DNA of 64,000 nt from CBDBFG01 sp965204765 (GCA_965204765.1 CBDBFG010000002.1:1-64000); one strand, 5' to 3'. Positions 45,070 through 55,228 are shown, counted from the stretch's first letter. Notes: generated by a model from the letters alone, not told the origin. Made by a program: numbers and translations.

Positions 45070-46494
45070 TCAAACCAACCTACCATCTGCAACCGTATAT
45101 GTACGCTCTATACCGATATCTTGCAAAAAATCTTCGTCATGTGATATGACAATCATTGCGCCAGGATATTGCTTTATAACTTGCACAATATGCTCCTTCG
45201 TTTCTAGATCAAGGTTATTAGTTACTTCATCAAATAATAATAACCTTGGTACCTGAGCCGCAATAAGAAATAATGATAATCTAGCTTTTTCTCCACCGGA
45301 AAGATTAGCTATTAATTGCATAATTTCTTCATTCTTACGAAATAAAAAATCATTTAAATGCTGCCGATATTCAATCGTATCCCAATCAGGTCTAAGTTGA
45401 CATATATGCTCTATCACTGATAATTCTGGGTATAAGTTAGCATAATGCTGATCTAAATAACCAATATACTTAGGGCTGGGTAAATGCCATAGACCTGTTT
45501 TAATAATTTGTTCCTGACCCATAATTGCTTTTAATGCTGTAGATTTACCCGAACCATTCTTACCACAAATTGCGATACGCTCTTTAGCCACCATGCTAAT
45601 ATTCACATCTTGCAAGATGACATCACTTTTAGCATAACCAATAGCGGCATCATTGATAGTTAATAAACTTCTTGATCCAATACTATCTGCGCCCAATGAA
45701 AACTTAGGTATAATAATCTCTGGTAATCTTAATTCAGATAATTGCGTAATTAACTGTTGCTTTTTTTTGTCAATTGCCAATCTTTTCTTACCAGAAGTTT
45801 GTTCTGCTCTAAGCTCTTTAGCTTTACTCACTACGCTTGGCCATTTTTTTTGCCCTATACTTTTTTGACCTTTAGATCTACTTTTTGCAGCACGCTGTTG
45901 TTCTTTCATTAACAAATGATGTGCTTCTTTCTTATCACGCCGCAAAGCAAGTAAATTATTTTCTATTATTAGACGTTTTTGCTTGATTGCCTGTATATAA
46001 TCATCATAACAACCTGAAAATTCTATAATTTTCTTATTATCAATATGCCATAATATATCTACGCAATTTCGTAATAATTCCTGATCATGGCTTACAATTA
46101 TAAGGGTACCTTGGTAACGAGATAACATCTGCAAGAGACTATTACGATTATCCTTATCTAAATGATTTGTTGGCTCATCCAATAATAAAACATCTGGACA
46201 ATGGGCTAAAGCCATGGATAATTTTTTATTAAACCGCTGTCCGCCATTTAATTCATCACAATCGCTAATTACTTGTTCGACATAACCAATCTGTAAATTT
46301 GCCGACATCACCATTTCGCCCTCAGAGGGAGCTAAGTTTTGTGCAATAATGTTAAGTAGACTGGACTTACCACTACCATTTCTACCAACAATAGCAATAC
46401 GACTTCCTGGATAAATTCGAGTTGAAAAATTATCAAAACAAATTTTGCTTGCAAAAGCGAGGCCTACGCCTTTTAAATTAATCTGTCCGTGCAT
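45070..46494 (-). CDS. ABC-F family ATPase
   Basis: A 474-residue protein with two ABC domains and no membrane segment. Walker A GRNGSGKSSLL near residue 40 and GKNGSGKSTALK near residue 315; Walker B LLLDEPTNHLD near 105 and LLFDEVTNNLD near 420. The first signature is degenerate (LNGGQRFNKK), the second normal (LSGGEKARLSL). A charged linker (EAHHLLMKEQQRAAKSRSKGQK) replaces the long P-site arm. ABC-F proteins act on the ribosome; short forms include antibiotic-resistance factors, but a housekeeping role is equally possible. Confidence 0.88.
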   Translation of the reverse strand: MHGQINLKGVGLAFASKICFDNFSTRIYPGSRIAIVGRNGSGKSSLLNIIAQNLAPSEGEMVMSANLQIGYVEQVISDCDELNGGQRFNKKLSMALAHCPDVLLLDEPTNHLDKDNRNSLLQMLSRYQGTLIIVSHDQELLRNCVDILWHIDNKKIIEFSGCYDDYIQAIKQKRLIIENNLLALRRDKKEAHHLLMKEQQRAAKSRSKGQKSIGQKKWPSVVSKAKELRAEQTSGKKRLAIDKKKQQLITQLSELRLPEIIIPKFSLGADSIGSRSLLTINDAAIGYAKSDVILQDVNISMVAKERIAICGKNGSGKSTALKAIMGQEQIIKTGLWHLPSPKYIGYLDQHYANLYPELSVIEHICQLRPDWDTIEYRQHLNDFLFRKNEEIMQLIANLSGGEKARLSLFLIAAQVPRLLLFDEVTNNLDLETKEHIVQVIKQYPGAMIVISHDEDFLQDIGIERTYTVADGRLV

Positions 46495-46869
46495 TATATA
46501 TCTTTAAATTATTACAGGAGAAACATGAATATGCTGTTAACTTGACATACCACATCACCCAATATGGGCATTTAAAGAATATTGTTCATAATGCTCAAAG
46601 ACCTCAAACTTGTTCTTACATATTATTTGTAACATATAGTCCAGTACAATGCAAATTACCGGACTATTACATGATATTTAAATAGCAAACTTACCAAATA
46701 CCACCACAACAAATTGTTCTAGCGTTATACCTCTCTATCAGAGCAGCAAGCCAACAAATATTTGATAGAAATTATACCCTACGAAAACGAGCAATGGTAT
46801 TTATATATCTGCATGATCCTCAAGGAATGATAACCTTGATAATCAACATAGTAGAACTAGGATACATTA
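46495..46869. other. Gene-free stretch
   Basis: About 375 bases between the ABC-F gene and the exported HD-like gene, with no supported gene or RNA. Confidence 0.45.
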
Positions 46870-47991
46870 CTAATAACTGTTGACGCTGGATAAAGAGCCG
46901 CCTATAAATTCCGCATTATGTCTTGCTTGTTTAGGTTTACGATAATAAATTTTAATTCCCTTACGAAATTTACTTTGTAACGCCACAAATTTACTATTAA
47001 ATTTTCTATCCACATCAGATAATCTTATTATTTTACCATTTGTTTGTACTAAAGGGTTAATGGCATGCATCACAGGGTAATAAATTTCATCATATTGTTT
47101 ATCATCAACTTTATAATAACGATAAGGCGACCTACATTGCCTGACTAATCTTTTTATAATTTTATCTTGCGCGGCTAATATCTTTCTTAGTACTTGCTTG
47201 TCTATACCATACAATAAATCATTTACCTGGATAATTTTCAAATTTAATGCTCGTTTAAGAATCTTGCCAAACCAACGATCAATTACATAGTTAGTTGGTG
47301 ATGCCCAATACTTATCAGCAAAATAAAGCGATAAGTTAGCCAACTTTTGAGCAGATTTAATATTTTTAATCACCCATCCCTTGCTAGTGAACGAAAGATC
47401 GTCCAATAATTTGCTAATCTCCTTTTGCGTAAGCAATTGATATGTAAATGCTAAACGTAAAATTTTTTCTAAAGCAAATACTGAAACCAAAGGAGGTGAT
47501 TTATGCAATGCCACAAAATCACTTTTACTAGGATCAATAGCAGGTAAACTAATCCTATGTAAGTTTAATAGTTTGTCTATTTTAGATTCAATTAACAATT
47601 TTTTCTGTATAATGTGATGATATGATTTTTGTACATTATTCGTATTATTTTTCGTTGTAATACCAACATGATTGGCAAAAGCTGTATGTCCTACTGGCTC
47701 TAATAAACCTGCTATCTTTTCATTTAATGGTCTATTATAGCGCTGTAATAAAATATATACTCCAAAAGCATGATCAAACAAACTGTATGATGGAAAAGAT
47801 CGAAAATATCTACTAGGACCAGCCCAATCAATATGCTTCATTCTTTTAACCAAAGGTGCACTGGCTAGTTTCTTAGTCAAAGGATCAAGCGATACTTTAC
47901 CATATAATGATCTTACACTAGCTTCACTAACACTACCAAAGGTCAATATGCCAAGCGCCACAATATATGATAAATATTTATTATTCTTCAA
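46870..47991 (-). CDS. Exported HD-domain-like protein with lost catalytic HD pair
   Basis: A 373-residue protein with signal peptide (YIVALGILTFGSVSEA). Residues 35-110 follow the HD phosphohydrolase layout of the SAMHD1/YwfO group: DPLTKKLASAPLVKRMKHI, then SYSLFDHAFGVYIL (His74) and IAGLLEPVGHTAFANH. The family reads LLHDIGH at the last site; here Glu98-Pro99 replace the His-Asp pair, while His102 and His108 remain. Without HD it should not bind metal normally, so it is probably catalytically dead. Its export is also odd for this family. It lies directly downstream of fliJ on the same strand. Confidence 0.65.
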   Translation of the reverse strand: MKNNKYLSYIVALGILTFGSVSEASVRSLYGKVSLDPLTKKLASAPLVKRMKHIDWAGPSRYFRSFPSYSLFDHAFGVYILLQRYNRPLNEKIAGLLEPVGHTAFANHVGITTKNNTNNVQKSYHHIIQKKLLIESKIDKLLNLHRISLPAIDPSKSDFVALHKSPPLVSVFALEKILRLAFTYQLLTQKEISKLLDDLSFTSKGWVIKNIKSAQKLANLSLYFADKYWASPTNYVIDRWFGKILKRALNLKIIQVNDLLYGIDKQVLRKILAAQDKIIKRLVRQCRSPYRYYKVDDKQYDEIYYPVMHAINPLVQTNGKIIRLSDVDRKFNSKFVALQSKFRKGIKIYYRKPKQARHNAEFIGGSLSSVNSY

Positions 47992-48020
47992 TGTTGCACT
48001 CCTAAATAATATATTTTTAG

Positions 48021-48434
48021 TTATTTTGTCTTACCTAACAATTTATTTATCGAATCATCCATATCTTGTTGTGCTATTCTATTAGCAATAACAGTTTCAT
48101 CATCTTTCTTTTGAGCAATGTATAATTCCAACACTTTTTGCTCGTTAAATATAGCTAATAATTCCTGTTGTTGATTAATTAATTCTTTATTTTTAATTGC
48201 TAAGCTTTTATTTAACAAGTTAATTTCTTGGTTGATCTTAGCAGCATAAGGTAAATAAACTTTATATAATTGCGGATTATTTTTGGAATTATCATATTCT
48301 ACTGCTAATCCTCGTTGCAAAGAATCAATTTTATGCTGTATATCCTGTATCTTTTGTTCAACAAGTAATATCTTTTGCTTTTGCAATATGTTTTTGTGCT
48401 TCGCTAACTTTATAAGAGTAGATACCGATTTCAT
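48021..48434 (-). CDS. fliJ: Flagellar export protein FliJ-like
   Basis: A 137-residue, almost wholly helical coiled-coil protein (KILLVEQKIQDIQHKIDSLQ, then INLLNKSLAIKNKELINQQQ). It overlaps the end of fliI by four bases (ATGA), the standard fliI-fliJ pairing. FliJ is the gamma-like stalk of the flagellar export ATPase and an escort for export chaperones. The sequence is weakly conserved, so the call depends on coiled-coil form, size and context. Confidence 0.75.
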   Translation of the reverse strand: MKSVSTLIKLAKHKNILQKQKILLVEQKIQDIQHKIDSLQRGLAVEYDNSKNNPQLYKVYLPYAAKINQEINLLNKSLAIKNKELINQQQELLAIFNEQKVLELYIAQKKDDETVIANRIAQQDMDDSINKLLGKTK

Positions 48435-49762
48435 TCATCATCCATTATCGATTCTAGTTGCTGAAAGCCTTGCTCTAGTGAGATTTGCTGCGTATGAGAT
48501 TGTGCAATAAACTCCTCTAATGCTGCAAAATATTTAATTGATTCATCTACCTCTTGGTCTGTCCCTTTACTATACGCACCTAATCTGATCAATTCCTCCA
48601 TATCATTGTAGGTTGCTAGATATTTCTTAGCTTTATTAATGAGCTTACTCTCGGCATCACTATTACAATCTGGCATTGTTCTTGAAATACTACGTAGCAC
48701 GTTAACAGCAGGGAATCTATTTCTTTCCGCTATTTTTCTATCCAGTACGATATGACCATCTAATATTCCTCTTACGGAATCAGAAATTGGCTCGTTATGA
48801 TCATCCCCTTCGACTAAGATGGTAAACAGTCCTGTGATATTACTTTGTTTTTCTTGCAAGCACTCTTTACCAGGACCGGCCCGTTCTAATAATAAAGGTA
48901 ATTCTACAAAGACACTGCTTGTATAACCTTTCGAAGTCGGCATCTCACCCACTGCTAATCCTACTTCACGAATTGCCATAGCAAATCTGGTAATGCTATC
49001 AATAAGACATAATACTTCCTTATTTTGATCACGAAAATATTCAGCTATTGCCATCGCTGTATAACATGCTCTTCGGCGCATTAAAGCCGGCTCATCAGAG
49101 GTCGCGACCACTACTACGCTTTTTGCTAAACCATCTTGACCAAGATATTTATGAAGAAATTCTCGCACTTCTCTACCACGTTCGCCAATTAAACCTATGA
49201 CGATGACATCCGCTTGTGCGAATTTAGCTAGCATTGCCAGCAAAATGGACTTTCCAACCCCGGAACCAGAAAAAATCCCCATCCGTTGACCGATGCAACA
49301 AGTAGTAAAAGTGTTTAAAACCTTAATGCCCAAGTCTAATTTACTGGCCACAATACGTCTTTCGCATGCAGGAATAGGACTAGCATTTATTGGATAAGCT
49401 GTACTACCATTAGTTAACAAAGGCAATTTATCAACAGGGCTAGCAAATCCATCTATCACTCTTCCCAACCAACTATTATCGGGATAAATAACGTTATTAT
49501 TTGCACCACAAAATACCTGACAACCAGGACCAATATTATCTAATCTACCATACGGCATTAATAAAGTATGACTATCCTTAAAACCTACTACTTCTGCTGC
49601 AATATAATTATTATCTCTACTTTTAATCGTACACAAAGAATTGATAGAGACAATTTTATCTATTTCGGTCACATAAATTAACGAACCTAAAATAGAATGA
49701 ATCAAGCCAAATGGCCTGATATTATCTATATTATTAATTTTTTCCTGCAATCCCTGTAACAA
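48431..49762 (-). CDS. fliI: Flagellum-specific ATPase FliI
   Basis: A 443-residue type III export ATPase. P-loop GIFSGSGVGKSILLA near residue 160, GERGREVREF near 190, Walker B-type VLCLIDSITRFAMAIREVGL near 240 cut here at 20 residues, then GEMPTSKGYTSSVF, a close match to the FliI GEPPATRGYPPSVF. The late AYSKGTDQEVDESI is the FliI/YscN C-terminal signature. It energises export of flagellar subunits. Linked fliJ supports flagellar rather than injectisome use. Confidence 0.9.
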   Translation of the reverse strand: MLQGLQEKINNIDNIRPFGLIHSILGSLIYVTEIDKIVSINSLCTIKSRDNNYIAAEVVGFKDSHTLLMPYGRLDNIGPGCQVFCGANNNVIYPDNSWLGRVIDGFASPVDKLPLLTNGSTAYPINASPIPACERRIVASKLDLGIKVLNTFTTCCIGQRMGIFSGSGVGKSILLAMLAKFAQADVIVIGLIGERGREVREFLHKYLGQDGLAKSVVVVATSDEPALMRRRACYTAMAIAEYFRDQNKEVLCLIDSITRFAMAIREVGLAVGEMPTSKGYTSSVFVELPLLLERAGPGKECLQEKQSNITGLFTILVEGDDHNEPISDSVRGILDGHIVLDRKIAERNRFPAVNVLRSISRTMPDCNSDAESKLINKAKKYLATYNDMEELIRLGAYSKGTDQEVDESIKYFAALEEFIAQSHTQQISLEQGFQQLESIMDDE

Positions 49763-49773
49763 TTATCAATACC

Positions 49774-50310
49774 TTAATAGTTAAGATCAAACAAAATCCT
49801 ACGATAATGCTTAAGAAAATACTTTGCCCAAGTAGTATAAAGAGTGGGGTTTTGCTTTATATCATTAAACAAATAGTCAGTGGTAACCCATTTATACTCG
49901 ATTACTTCATTAGGATCTGGATAAATCTCTCCCACATAAGATGTACGAAAAAAATGAAAATACCACTGTTCTGGCCTACCGCTCTTAGTAATCTGTTTAC
50001 AACAACCACAAGCAACTTTATCTACTGATACTTCAATGCCTAGCTCAAATTTTGCACGATTAATAGCAGATGTTTCGGTATTCTCACCTGGAACAGAATA
50101 TCCTCCACAACCTATATCCCACAAACCAGATTCACAATATTTATCCTTAGAACGCAATTGCAGTAAAATTTCGCCCTTATCATTAAAAATATGTAGCGCA
50201 AAAGCCCTGGTTAACAGACCTTGTTCATAGGCCGTTATCTTGCTCTCATATCCAATAATATTATCTCTTGAATCAACTAAAATTACAGATGCATCATTTC
50301 CATGGCCCAT
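49774..50310 (-). CDS. NUDIX hydrolase (IPP-isomerase-like subgroup)
   Basis: A 178-residue NUDIX-fold protein. Residues 30-100 read TRAFALHIFNDKGEILLQLR, then SGLWDIGCGGYSVPGENTET, then AINRAKFELGI. That matches the Idi/YfcD type, with a diverged NUDIX box: the REUXEE core is reduced to NRAKFELG. Type I isopentenyl-diphosphate isomerase would need a CSHP motif at the GCGGY position, so isomerase activity is doubtful. Similar proteins hydrolyse nucleoside diphosphate derivatives. It is 12 bases downstream of gyrB-side genes, ahead of fliI. Confidence 0.78.
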   Translation of the reverse strand: MGHGNDASVILVDSRDNIIGYESKITAYEQGLLTRAFALHIFNDKGEILLQLRSKDKYCESGLWDIGCGGYSVPGENTETSAINRAKFELGIEVSVDKVACGCCKQITKSGRPEQWYFHFFRTSYVGEIYPDPNEVIEYKWVTTDYLFNDIKQNPTLYTTWAKYFLKHYRRILFDLNY

Positions 50311-50337
50311 ATCAAAAATAACCTTACACTTTATTAG

Positions 50338-52761
50338 TTAAGCATCTATATTCTGAGCTTTCAATGCATTTTGTTGAATAAATTCTTTTCTTGGCTCAAC
50401 AACGTCACCCATCAAGGTAGAAAATACACTTTCCGCATCATCTTGATGATCGATTCGAACCTGTAATAAAGTTCTGACATCTGGATCAAGAGTGGTTTCC
50501 CATAATTGATCAGCATTCATTTCACCCAGGCCTTTGTAACGTTGCACACTAATACCCTTTTTACCAGCACCCAATATCGCCTTGGCAAAGTCAACCGGAC
50601 CAAACACTACAACTTGCTTAAAATCACCTTTGTCTTTAAGATATAAAGTTCCGCCTGTTAAAAAGTACTCTTTTAATATTTCTTTCGCTGTGTGCAAATT
50701 ATGAATCTCTGCACCGCGCAAAACATACTCATCAAACTCGTATTTTTCTAGTACACCACGAACCATTCTGTGTACCGCAAACCCATGTTCAGTCACTATA
50801 CCTTCCCAAGTCCCAATATCGTCTATTGCCGCAATTTCATTTAAACGATTAGCCAGCTTAGTAGCGCAACTTTCTTTATTCTTATCTTCTATTGACTCTA
50901 AAGTTAATAGATCTAACATCATTGCTTGCTCTATGATTTTATTCGAACCAATACGAGAACCTAAAGTCTTAATGTCTTTATAGGCTTTGATAGCGTGTTT
51001 AACTGCATTTTTTAAATCGTTACCAGCTATTTGCTCAGAGTTATTCTTGCTATAGTAAGAATTATTAATCCCTGCATCAACAAGGTAGTTTTCTAAAGCC
51101 GCATCATCTTTTACATAGGTTATAGCATTACCTCTTTTAATACCATATAACGGTGGTTGTGCGATATATAGATAACCTTTTTCAATTATCTCGGGCATTT
51201 GACGATAAAAAAATGTCAGCAACAAGGTTCTAATATGACTTCCATCAACATCCGCGTCTGTCATGATGATAATCTTGTGATAGCGCAATTTATCTATTTT
51301 AAAGTCATCTGCACCAATACCAGTACCCAAAGCCGTGATTAAAGTACCAATTTGCTCAGAACCAAGCATTTTATCAAATCTGGCTCTTTCCACATTTAAT
51401 ACTTTACCACGCAAGGGTAAAATAGCCTGAAACTTACGGTTTCTACCACTTTTTGCCGATCCACCAGCCGAATCACCCTCGACCAAAAACACTTCACTTC
51501 CTTCGGGAGACTTTTCTTGGCAATCAGCAAGTTTACCAGGCAAAGAAGCCATATCCAAAGCACCTTTTCTACGAGTAAGCTCTCGTGCTTTTCTGGCCGC
51601 CTCTCTTGCAGTGGCAGCCTCAAGTGCTTTTTGAATGATTTGTTTTGCATCATTTGGATTTTCTTCGAACCATTGGCCTAATTTTTCTGATACTTGCCCT
51701 TCGACCACGGTACGAACCTCTGAAGAAACAAGTTTATCTTTGGTTTGAGAAGAAAATTTTGGATCAGGAACTTTAATCGAAATAACACAGGTTAACCCCT
51801 CACGCACATCTTCTCCTGAAAGACTAGTTTTATCTTTTTTCGCTACGCCATTAGATTGCAAATAGCCATTGACCACTCTGGTTAATGCTGCCCTGAATCC
51901 TGCTAAGTGGGTTCCACCATCTCGTTGCGGGATATTGTTAGTAAAACACAATACACTTTCATGATAACTATCATTCCATTGCATTGCCACATCTACCACA
52001 ATTCCATTAGCATTACCGTTAATATTAATGGGTAACTTCTGGAAAGAATTTTTACTTTTATCTAAATATTGTACGAATGAAGAAATCCCTCCTTCGTAAT
52101 ACAATTCTACTTTTTTTTCTGTCTTCTCTCGATAATCGGATAATTCAATTCTGACACCAGAATTAAGAAATGCTAACTCGCGCAGTCTGTGCTCTAATCT
52201 GTTAAATTCAAATTCAATATTAGAAAATGTTTCGCGCGAAGGATTAAAGGTTACCTTTGTTCCCCTTTTACCGTTAGCATCACCTATTATCTTTAACGGT
52301 CCATTAGCTACACCGTGTGTAAATGAAATAACATGCTCTTTATCATTTTTCCACACAACTAACTCTAATGATGACGATAGTGCATTCACAACTGACACAC
52401 CTACACCGTGCAAACCTCCGGAAACCTTATAAGAATTCTGGTCAAATTTTCCTCCCGCATGCAATTGTGTCATAATCACTTCTGCAGCAGATATGCCTTC
52501 TTCTTTATGCATATCAACAGGGATACCTCGACCGTTATCTTCAACCGTTACCGAACCATCCGCATTAATCATCACTTTGACTAAATCACAATGACCAGCA
52601 AGAGATTCATCTATCGCGTTATCCACCACCTCGTAAACCATATGATGCAATCCAGAGCCATCATCCGTATCACCGATATACATACCGGGACGTTTACGAA
52701 CAGCTTCTAAACCTTTTAGCACCTTAATCGACTCGGCACCATACTCTTGTGTTACAGTCAT
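50338..52761 (-). CDS. gyrB: DNA gyrase subunit B
   Basis: A full-length 807-residue GyrB. GHKL ATPase motifs EVVDNAIDES, DNGRGIPVD and GLHGVGVSVVNAL are at residues 40-125; the TOPRIM motif LVEGDSAGGSAKSGR is near 430, PLRGKVLNVE follows and DADVDGSHIRTLLLTF near 505. The C-terminal QRYKGLGEMNADQLWETT is typical. It carries the ATPase of the supercoiling enzyme. Third gene of dnaN-recF-gyrB. Confidence 0.98.
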   Translation of the reverse strand: MTVTQEYGAESIKVLKGLEAVRKRPGMYIGDTDDGSGLHHMVYEVVDNAIDESLAGHCDLVKVMINADGSVTVEDNGRGIPVDMHKEEGISAAEVIMTQLHAGGKFDQNSYKVSGGLHGVGVSVVNALSSSLELVVWKNDKEHVISFTHGVANGPLKIIGDANGKRGTKVTFNPSRETFSNIEFEFNRLEHRLRELAFLNSGVRIELSDYREKTEKKVELYYEGGISSFVQYLDKSKNSFQKLPININGNANGIVVDVAMQWNDSYHESVLCFTNNIPQRDGGTHLAGFRAALTRVVNGYLQSNGVAKKDKTSLSGEDVREGLTCVISIKVPDPKFSSQTKDKLVSSEVRTVVEGQVSEKLGQWFEENPNDAKQIIQKALEAATAREAARKARELTRRKGALDMASLPGKLADCQEKSPEGSEVFLVEGDSAGGSAKSGRNRKFQAILPLRGKVLNVERARFDKMLGSEQIGTLITALGTGIGADDFKIDKLRYHKIIIMTDADVDGSHIRTLLLTFFYRQMPEIIEKGYLYIAQPPLYGIKRGNAITYVKDDAALENYLVDAGINNSYYSKNNSEQIAGNDLKNAVKHAIKAYKDIKTLGSRIGSNKIIEQAMMLDLLTLESIEDKNKESCATKLANRLNEIAAIDDIGTWEGIVTEHGFAVHRMVRGVLEKYEFDEYVLRGAEIHNLHTAKEILKEYFLTGGTLYLKDKGDFKQVVVFGPVDFAKAILGAGKKGISVQRYKGLGEMNADQLWETTLDPDVRTLLQVRIDHQDDAESVFSTLMGDVVEPRKEFIQQNALKAQNIDA

Positions 52762-52813
52762 TTTATAACTTTCTTAATAATTATTAGCACAGACATAATA
52801 AGTTACCCACATA

Positions 52814-54013
52814 CTATAACTTTTCTAGCTGTCCGTCGACTATTTTAAACATCTGCAAGCAATCTTTATACATTTTAAAAGATTCATCCTCAGTCGTGGT
52901 AATCCAAGCTTGAATATTTAAATGAAAAATCTCTTGTAATAAAGATTTTCTCCTTGATTGATCAAGGTGAGCAACGATTTCATCCAATAGTAATATGGGA
53001 CATGGATATCCTTTCATAATTTGTAGTCTACTAGCTGTTAGTATAATAGATATTAGTAACGCCTTTTGTTCACCAGTAGAACATTGTTCCGCCAACATCC
53101 CCTTATTAGCAAAAATTACTTTGAAATCTGAGCGATGAGTACCACAAGCTGTGCGGCCCGATTCTTGGTCTAATTTTCTATTTGCTAATAGCTTTGCGCG
53201 CAAAATATCTTCGGCTTCGGTTGCTGATTTACGTAAAATATTCTCTTCACAATCACCATCGATATAAAAATCAGCCACAGGGAATAATTCTAACACATAT
53301 TCTTGTGCCTGTTTCAACATATCAATTGTTTGCAGGCGATACGTGGCAATATTAATAGCAATTTCTGCTATTTGTTTTTCTAAAGAATCAAGCCATTGAT
53401 TTGATGATTTACCACTTTTTAATAAAAACATCCTTTCGCGCACAAGATAATCATATTTAGACATATATCCAGGATGCAATTTATAAAAACCAGATACAAT
53501 TTTATCTAATAATTTTCTTCGAGCTGTCATCCCATCAGAAAATATTCTATCCATTTGTGGAGTAACCCATAAAATATTTAAATAATCCCGTAAAATGCCC
53601 TGACTTTTAAGATTCTCACCGTTAACTTTAAATGATTTTTCTGTCCCTTCTTGCACACATGCGATTGACAATCCCATAGATGTATCCACTTCTTTATCCT
53701 GGATAGACATTGCAATTGCCGCAGATTGAGTGAAATTGTTTTCGGTGGTTTGATGTATTAATTCATCTATTTTTACACCACGCATTCCTTTAATAGAATT
53801 AAATAATGAAATTGCCTCTAGAATATTGGTCTTACCTACACCATTATCACCTATCAACACTACCGGAGAAGCATCACAGTTTATGCGTAACTTAGAATAT
53901 GAACGAAAATTAGATAAAGTAATCTTAGTAATACCACTACTTACACCCGAAACAGCATCAATATTAACAACATCAGAAGTATCATGTTTGTTCTTTGTTT
54001 TACCGTCAATCAT
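52814..54013 (-). CDS. recF: DNA replication and repair protein RecF
   Basis: A 399-residue SMC-like ATPase. TLSNFRSY near residue 33, Walker A GDNGVGKTNILEAI near 54, the STGEQKALL signature near 310 and Walker B ILLLDEIVAHLD near 340 identify RecF. An N-terminal extension of about 26 residues (rich in Thr, Ser and Asp) precedes the usual start; no in-frame alternative start lies between. RecF loads RecA at gaps with RecOR. It lies between dnaN and gyrB as in many bacteria. Confidence 0.95.
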   Translation of the reverse strand: MIDGKTKNKHDTSDVVNIDAVSGVSSGITKITLSNFRSYSKLRINCDASPVVLIGDNGVGKTNILEAISLFNSIKGMRGVKIDELIHQTTENNFTQSAAIAMSIQDKEVDTSMGLSIACVQEGTEKSFKVNGENLKSQGILRDYLNILWVTPQMDRIFSDGMTARRKLLDKIVSGFYKLHPGYMSKYDYLVRERMFLLKSGKSSNQWLDSLEKQIAEIAINIATYRLQTIDMLKQAQEYVLELFPVADFYIDGDCEENILRKSATEAEDILRAKLLANRKLDQESGRTACGTHRSDFKVIFANKGMLAEQCSTGEQKALLISIILTASRLQIMKGYPCPILLLDEIVAHLDQSRRKSLLQEIFHLNIQAWITTTEDESFKMYKDCLQMFKIVDGQLEKL

Positions 54014-54076
54014 ATGTCTGTATCAAGCTAGTTACCTAGAAGAATATATAACTATCTAATCTTTAAAACAATGTAC

Positions 54077-55189
54077 TTATATACGCATAGGCATGATTAC
54101 GTATAAAGCCGTAGAATCGCCTTCTTGATGGATCACTACCGGAGAGCTTTCTTTGACTATACACATCTGTACAGTGTTGCCACTAATTTTATCGGCAACA
54201 TCCAAAAGATATTTAGAATTGAAACTTATATTAACTGGCTCACCGTGATAAGCAACCGTTACTTGTTCATCCGCCGAACCAATACCACCACCTTCATCAG
54301 ATAAAGACAGTTTATTATTTTCAATAAACAGCTTCACACCACTTGTTTTTTCTGATGACATCGTTGCAACTCTATCTACCGCAGCAGCAATAACATCAAC
54401 ATCAAACGATAATATCTTATCAGCATCATCAGGTATGATGCGCTCATAATCAGGGAAATTACCATCAACCAAACGAGAAATTAAATATGCGTTATCGAAT
54501 TTAACGCTAATTTGTGTCTCAGACACCCCTATTTCTAAGTCCTTGTCACTATTACTAGCCATACTTTGAATCTGCGCCACAGTTTTGCGCGAAACAATTA
54601 CACCTGGCATATGCTCTGCTCCTTTGGGAGCAGCAATCTCAATACGTGCCATTCGATGGGCATCAGTCGCCACGGCACGGAACATACCATTATCAGAAAC
54701 ATGTAAGTATATACCGTTTAAATAGTAACGAGTTTCTTCGGTAGACATAGCAAAAGCAGTCTTATCAAACATATCATTCAATGTATTAGCAGAAATATTA
54801 AAATAATTTGGTAAATCAATAATTTGTACTGCAGGATAATTTTCTGTTGGCAAAGTCGGTAATTCAAAATGAGATAAATTAGAATCAACCATTAACATCG
54901 TATAATCATCATTCATACTAAGGGATATTTCACCATCAGCCGGTAATTTTCTTACTACTTCGTATAGCATTTTACCGGACACTGTGGCTTTGCCTTTAGT
55001 TTGTATCACAGCGGGTACATGCTCGATGATAGATATTTCTAAATCAGTAGCTGTTAAACTAATTTTATCAACTTGGCTAGCATCAATCAGGATATTGGCC
55101 AATATAGGAACAGTAGTCCTTCTTTCAATAATATTATTACAATGTTGCAATGCTTTTAAAAAATGGTTGCGATCTAATTTTAGTTTCAT
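54077..55189 (-). CDS. dnaN: DNA polymerase III subunit beta (sliding clamp)
   Basis: A 370-residue clamp with three domains. I choose ATG 55189 (MKLKLDRNHFLKALQ), preceded by GGAAAG at seven bases, over a start five codons upstream. HCNNIIERRTTVPILANILI, quoted within 20 residues, and the late VIMPMRI C-terminus match DnaN. The clamp tethers polymerase III and binds proteins such as DnaX partners. dnaN-recF-gyrB order is near oriC in many bacteria, but dnaA is not here. Confidence 0.97.
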   Translation of the reverse strand: MKLKLDRNHFLKALQHCNNIIERRTTVPILANILIDASQVDKISLTATDLEISIIEHVPAVIQTKGKATVSGKMLYEVVRKLPADGEISLSMNDDYTMLMVDSNLSHFELPTLPTENYPAVQIIDLPNYFNISANTLNDMFDKTAFAMSTEETRYYLNGIYLHVSDNGMFRAVATDAHRMARIEIAAPKGAEHMPGVIVSRKTVAQIQSMASNSDKDLEIGVSETQISVKFDNAYLISRLVDGNFPDYERIIPDDADKILSFDVDVIAAAVDRVATMSSEKTSGVKLFIENNKLSLSDEGGGIGSADEQVTVAYHGEPVNISFNSKYLLDVADKISGNTVQMCIVKESSPVVIHQEGDSTALYVIMPMRI

Positions 55190-55228
55190 CAATAAACTTT
55201 CCATAAAAAGAAATTACTAGCAATTATA

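Noticed and set aside
49774..50310. Isopentenyl-diphosphate isomerase
   Set aside because: The fold subgroup fits, but the catalytic CSHP motif position reads GCGGY, so a general NUDIX call is safer.
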